Shown in pieces: positions 23,827 to 26,896 of a stretch of DNA of 26,896 nt. A program made the position numbers and the translations under genes. Source of the stretch: a virus. Within the stretch, counting starts at the first letter, position 1. The number at the start of each line of letters is the position of its first letter. The notes beneath the pieces are model-generated. The model saw nothing but the letters and a program-made list of their open reading frames with translations, was not told the origin of the DNA and ran no database searches. The stretch is taken from IMG/VR virus record IMGVR_UViG_3300007734_000531, positions 1 to 26,896 of that record. One strand, 5' to 3'.

Positions 23827-23993
23827 TAGTCTTCTTTCTTTTGGACTTCGCCTGTTGATTTATTTAATTCGTATTCAGTATCTTCAGGTTTTTTCTTGCG
23901 AAATATCAAATCAAAGTTCTTTTCAAACATATCTGAACTTGGTTTACTATGAATGAAGTCTCCTGTGATGTCATTCCTTGCAGTTTTTTTCAT
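23826..23993 (-). CDS. Conserved small phage protein, 55 residues
   Basis: ATG 23993 opens 55 codons ending with TAA that overlaps the nuclease ATG (TAATG at 23828-23824). The N-terminal TARNDITGDFIHSKPSSD, followed by a helix FEKNFDLIFRKKK, matches a motif common in small phage proteins (TxxNDxTGDxIxSK...). These are widespread but without known function. A GGGGA-type ribosome site precedes it, and its start lies inside the 38-codon gene. It is very charged with no membrane segment. Tight coupling to the nuclease suggests a shared time of expression and perhaps a joint job. Confidence 0.65.
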   Translation of the reverse strand: MKKTARNDITGDFIHSKPSSDMFEKNFDLIFRKKKPEDTEYELNKSTGEVQKKED

Positions 23994-24087
23994 ACCATTT
24001 CCCCACTAATATAATTATATAAATAGCCCACCAAAACCAATGAGCATCGAATCTATATAAACTAAATGCCACAAGTAATTCTAACAT
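23971..24087 (-). CDS. Small Trp-rich membrane protein, 38 residues
   Basis: ATG 24087 overlaps the TAA of the oxygenase gene upstream (TAATG at 24089-24085). The frame runs 38 codons to TGA 23973-23971, overlapping the next gene start by 23 bases. The peptide has a short helix LELLVAFSL, an aromatic DAHWFWW stretch and one membrane segment (WAIYIIILVG) followed by a basic end (KWYEKNCKE), giving a single-pass inner-membrane topology with the C-terminus probably inside. The coupled start and the lack of another gene in the 93-base gap make it likely to be translated. Function unknown. Confidence 0.55.
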   Translation of the reverse strand: MLELLVAFSLYRFDAHWFWWAIYIIILVGKWYEKNCKE

Positions 24088-24677
24088 TAATTCTTCTTTT
24101 TCTTATCAAAATATACATCCGAATGTTCGCCATTAAATCTTACATAGTGTAAAAATACTTGAGCATATTCGTTACCTTCAAATTTTTCACGCCAATGTTC
24201 TGAAATCATACCAAGATATACAACAGCTTGGCCAGGTTCTAAATCATAAGATACTGTTTCACCATCAGGTTTAGTAAACCAAATTGGCCACTTAGAACCG
24301 TCACTACCTAGATGTAATGTCACACTTACTTCACAAGCGGGGCGGTCTTTATGTTTCTTTAACTCGTCACCATTAGCATATATCCTTGCATAAGAATAAG
24401 TGGGCAACATTAATTCTTGCATAAGCTCATTCATAATAGGAAGTCTTGCTAGTAATAAATGAATAAACCATTTGTAGTCATACATAGCTAATGATAAAGG
24501 GCATTGGGGATCTTTAGAAAATAACTCTGGTGTTTCTACTGATGCCTTTTTAAATTGTTCATAAAAGAATTTAGCTTCGTCAGGGGATATAAAGTTATTA
24601 ACTATTAAATAATTATTTTCTAAAAGTTGTTCTCTTGGGGTCTTTTGAACTTCTTCTACTAATTTTTCTTCTGCCAT
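24087..24677 (-). CDS. 2OG-Fe(II) oxygenase-like protein (first of two)
   Basis: A 196-residue protein behind an AGGAG ribosome site. A helical N-terminal part leads to the double-stranded beta-helix. Its iron ligands appear to be H109 and D111 (KKHKDRP) and H161 (SEHWRE), with YARIYANGDEL before the first and YAQVFLHYV after the last. This is the phage family in which ARIYxxGDxLxxHxDRPxCE is typical. The usual 2-oxoglutarate-binding Arg after the distal His is not plain (R163 or R180 are possible), so cofactor use is less sure than in its neighbour. Substrate unknown: nucleic acid, protein or small molecule are all possible. Confidence 0.7.
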   Translation of the reverse strand: MAEEKLVEEVQKTPREQLLENNYLIVNNFISPDEAKFFYEQFKKASVETPELFSKDPQCPLSLAMYDYKWFIHLLLARLPIMNELMQELMLPTYSYARIYANGDELKKHKDRPACEVSVTLHLGSDGSKWPIWFTKPDGETVSYDLEPGQAVVYLGMISEHWREKFEGNEYAQVFLHYVRFNGEHSDVYFDKKKKN

Positions 24678-24686
24678 AATACTCTC

Positions 24687-25283
24687 CTATTTAAAATACG
24701 GTCCGACTAACCATGTTACTACTGAATATCTAAATCCTTTTGTTATAGGTTCTACGCCATGAAGCATAAATGATGGAAACACAATGATGTCACCTTTTTC
24801 TTGAGGTGGGTATATCCTATCATGTCCGTTTTGAATATAAAATTTACCACCTTCAAAATCATCATTAAGAACTACTATACAAGTAATTTTTCTTGTTTCG
24901 TCTGACACAACATGAAAAGTGTCTACATGAGATTCATACTTACCATCCACGTCATACATTAAAAACTCAGCTTGATTAGAATGCGTGATATGGTATTTCC
25001 AATATTGATGATTTACATTTAAACCTACTGTAGTTAGAGTAGCACCAATACCTGCATGTAAAGGTAAAGGCAACCTCATTACATTTCTTATGTTTAAATT
25101 AATATTCTTTTCAGGGTCACGACCTTGTCCAATAAATGGAAGTTCTTTTTCTACTTCAGGTTTAGAATATTCTTCTATTAATCTTTTACAAAATCCTTCT
25201 GACACAGCTTTCTGCATGACATAACATACATCTAATTCACCTTGAGGTAGCTGTTGATATTCTACTTGTGTATTATCTTCCAT
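24687..25283 (-). CDS. 2OG-Fe(II) oxygenase, prolyl-hydroxylase-like (second of two)
   Basis: A 198-residue protein with an intact active site: H119 and D121 in YESHVDTFH, H175 in PSFMLHGVEP and R185 in KGFRYSVV. This is the HxD...H...R order of PKHD/prolyl 4-hydroxylase-like enzymes. GGKFYIQNGH and KGDIIVFPSF are further family marks. It should hydroxylate a substrate using O2 and 2-oxoglutarate and release succinate and CO2. Aquatic phages often carry these enzymes near replication genes; roles in repair, modification of nucleic acids or of host proteins are suggested but unproven. A TAGGA-type site precedes the ATG, and it lies one base after the HNH gene stop. Confidence 0.85.
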   Translation of the reverse strand: MEDNTQVEYQQLPQGELDVCYVMQKAVSEGFCKRLIEEYSKPEVEKELPFIGQGRDPEKNINLNIRNVMRLPLPLHAGIGATLTTVGLNVNHQYWKYHITHSNQAEFLMYDVDGKYESHVDTFHVVSDETRKITCIVVLNDDFEGGKFYIQNGHDRIYPPQEKGDIIVFPSFMLHGVEPITKGFRYSVVTWLVGPYFK

Positions 25284-25284
25284 T

Positions 25285-25737
25285 TTATTTTCCTACGTAA
25301 GTTTTTAATATCCAATTCGCAAATTTAATAAGTTCTTCCGGTGTTGCATTGTTTTTCATTGTATTAGCTTTATTACTAATCACCATTATATTTCCTTTTA
25401 TGTAGCCTTTTGTATTATCTATCCTGTCTAAAGAAGGCGAATTTACTTTTGTGCTTGTATTTTTATTTCTTATAATTTCAATATCTAATATCGGACACCT
25501 TGAGGGAATAATTATATCTGACACACCTATATTAAATTCAAATTGTTTTTGTTTAGCTCGTTGCTTAGCTCGAAATAATATAGTTTTCTCGTGATTCTTC
25601 TCTCTCCATCTAATTAATTTGGCTATAAATTTGTCTTTATTATTAACATAATATTTTTGGTTATAAGATTTTACTTTTTCCGGATTGTTTAATTTCCATA
25701 GTTTTTCTAATTCTGCTTTTTTATTAGCAGTCTCCAT
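25285..25737 (-). CDS. HNH-type endonuclease, probably free-standing homing enzyme
   Basis: I choose ATG 25737 (150 residues), with GGAG six bases upstream; an earlier GTG (25761) and ATG (25749) are possible. The first 65 residues are very basic helix, likely for DNA contact. The core has CPILDIE (C81), then SLDRIDNTKGYIKGNIMVIS, N125 and MKNNATPEELIKFANWIL. This is a layout known from phage HNH / endonuclease VII-like homing enzymes in which the classical His is replaced by the DRID block. It lies against the end of the DNA polymerase gene, overlapping it by 14 bases, as mobile endonuclease genes often do. It has more A/T than the polymerase, hinting at separate origin. Confidence 0.65.
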   Translation of the reverse strand: METANKKAELEKLWKLNNPEKVKSYNQKYYVNNKDKFIAKLIRWREKNHEKTILFRAKQRAKQKQFEFNIGVSDIIIPSRCPILDIEIIRNKNTSTKVNSPSLDRIDNTKGYIKGNIMVISNKANTMKNNATPEELIKFANWILKTYVGK

Positions 25738-26896
25738 AACTTGCTCCATGATTAGCTTCACACGCTACGGGTAGTCCGGTTGCCCACATAGGAGGAGAGG
25801 ACATAGTGGTTGTTATGAAGGAGAGAGCTTCATCCACTTCTGTCTCAGGAACAACGCAGACTACCGCATCGTGAACAGTAAGCACAGGTCGATACCTCTT
25901 ATTAATTTCTATCATCTGTTCGCCGACAATAATACGAGCTAGTGCTTGTACCACATTTTCGACTACAGATCCGCCCCAAATAGATATCATGCCTCGCCTT
26001 GACTTATATACAAATTTAGATTTAGCTTCTGATACATCCCATGTAAGACCGGGATAGTATATGTATAATCCGTTTGGCAATCTTATGCCTTTTGGTGTCA
26101 CAAGTAAAGCATTATGTGCATCCAAATAATAAGGCTTTTTATCTTTAGGCCAGTTAGCCATGTCCTGTAAGGCTTCATCGCATGTTTTCCATAAATCAAT
26201 GACTTTATTATTTACTTCACGATATACACCTACAAGACGCTTACATTCTTGCTCATCCATAGTAACACCGGCTGATATCTTTAATGTCTGTTGTAGTTTT
26301 GCTGATCCTGTACCATATCCTAATCCTAGAATACAAGTCTTGCCTACGGCACGTTCAGTCTTATCTGTTTTAGTAATTGTACGGTTATAAACTTTAGATG
26401 CAAACTCTGAATAAACATCGCGACCTTCTTCATACCATCTCACGATATCGTTTTGTCCGGCCAACCAAACTAAAACTCTAGCCTCGATCTGAGATGAGTC
26501 GCAGTTAATGACTTGATGTCCTTCAGGCGCTATGACTGCGTTCTTCAACGCTTTCTTTTTCTTATCCCGTGCGGGTAAGTTTTGGAAGTTAACCTTATCT
26601 GATCCTGCCCATCGACCCGTATGAGCACCGTAATATTTAAGTGGGATAGGTAGTTTACCTTTGTTTCGTGCACCAATACTTAAAAATCTTTCAATTCGCG
26701 ATTCTTCTATAGTTGATTTAGTGCCCAACCTAACGCGGCAAAGTTCTTGTATGTAAGGGTCTTCGTGTTCACATAGGTCTAAGAATCCTTGGTCGCCCTT
26801 GGCTAAAGCAAACGTATCTTTGCCCGTCGCGGGACTTACCTTGAGTGGCACAGTAACACCTAGTTCTTGAAGAATCTCAGCAAATTGCTTGTTACT
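25724..26896 (-). CDS. DNA polymerase, family A (partial, C-terminal polymerase domain)
   Basis: The frame runs through the right edge (codons SNKQFAEILQELG continue upstream of GTG 26851), so the N-terminal and any 3'-5' exonuclease part are outside. The polymerase domain is clear: RIERFL...GAHTGRWAGSDKVNFQNLP, motif A VINCDSSQIEARVL, motif B RAVGKTCILGLGYGTG (finger Lys and Tyr) and motif C LTVHDAVV. The usual VHDE is VHDA here; the metal-binding Asp is kept, and the Ala variant occurs in other phage enzymes. It ends with HGASYGDC. Its last bases overlap the HNH gene. It is the replicative polymerase of this phage. Confidence 0.9.
   Translation of the reverse strand, partial: SNKQFAEILQELGVTVPLKVSPATGKDTFALAKGDQGFLDLCEHEDPYIQELCRVRLGTKSTIEESRIERFLSIGARNKGKLPIPLKYYGAHTGRWAGSDKVNFQNLPARDKKKKALKNAVIAPEGHQVINCDSSQIEARVLVWLAGQNDIVRWYEEGRDVYSEFASKVYNRTITKTDKTERAVGKTCILGLGYGTGSAKLQQTLKISAGVTMDEQECKRLVGVYREVNNKVIDLWKTCDEALQDMANWPKDKKPYYLDAHNALLVTPKGIRLPNGLYIYYPGLTWDVSEAKSKFVYKSRRGMISIWGGSVVENVVQALARIIVGEQMIEINKRYRPVLTVHDAVVCVVPETEVDEALSFITTTMSSPPMWATGLPVACEANHGASYGDC

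Noticed and set aside
26080-26130. Ala in place of Glu in polymerase motif C (VHDA) as a sign of inactivation.
   Set aside because: The catalytic Asp is kept, motifs A and B are intact, and the VHDA form is known from other phage polymerases. It is a family variant, not damage.

Overview
The window is a piece of an AT-rich tailed phage (Caudoviricetes) genome, most probably an uncultured short-tailed (podovirus-like) phage of an aquatic bacterium. No tape-measure, sheath or long-tail genes are seen. Instead there is a P22 gp10-like DNA-stabilisation protein, a run of Ala/Gln/Gly-rich putative ejection proteins and one 1736-residue polyvalent virion protein. I see no tRNA, rRNA, integrase, insertion sequence or CRISPR array. 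The host cannot be read from the sequence.

Plus-strand block, 1..16454 (adsorption, lysis, virion). From left to right: the end of a glycine-rich tail fibre; a second fibre whose C-terminal half turns AT-rich; a tail-assembly-chaperone-like gene whose start codon looks lost; a small conserved phage protein; a third, glycine-rich fibre split by an apparent +1 frameshift; a lysis cassette (two small membrane proteins, a holin-like protein, a GH24 lysozyme); the stabilisation protein; a beta-rich structural protein; and the internal-virion genes. Many genes overlap by TAATG or ATGA, which suggests translational coupling.

Minus-strand block, 16455..26896 (replication). In its own direction of transcription: family A DNA polymerase (5' end outside the window); an HNH-type endonuclease gene overlapping the polymerase end; two 2OG-Fe(II) oxygenases; two very small genes of 38 and 55 codons; a RecB/Cas4-like PD-(D/E)XK nuclease; a small HNH-like protein; a SNF2-type helicase; a Gp157-like helical protein; a Cys-rich protein that may be the ssDNA-binding protein; an HTH DNA-binding protein; a primase-helicase; and a small conserved protein. 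The two blocks converge with no base between the last stop codons.

Most interesting signals: (i) two minus-strand genes each have a sigma70-like promoter with a 16-base spacer and exactly six bases between the -10 box and the ATG, predicting leaderless mRNAs; (ii) upstream of the primase-helicase a very strong Shine-Dalgarno lies in a 9-bp hairpin, competes with a second hairpin, and serves a 10-codon leader ORF whose stop overlaps the primase ATG; (iii) the adhesin locus holds two separate single-base reading-frame lesions and an AT-rich module covering a fibre tip and its putative chaperone. I found no clear new defence or counter-defence system. All functional calls come from reading motifs, without database searches.
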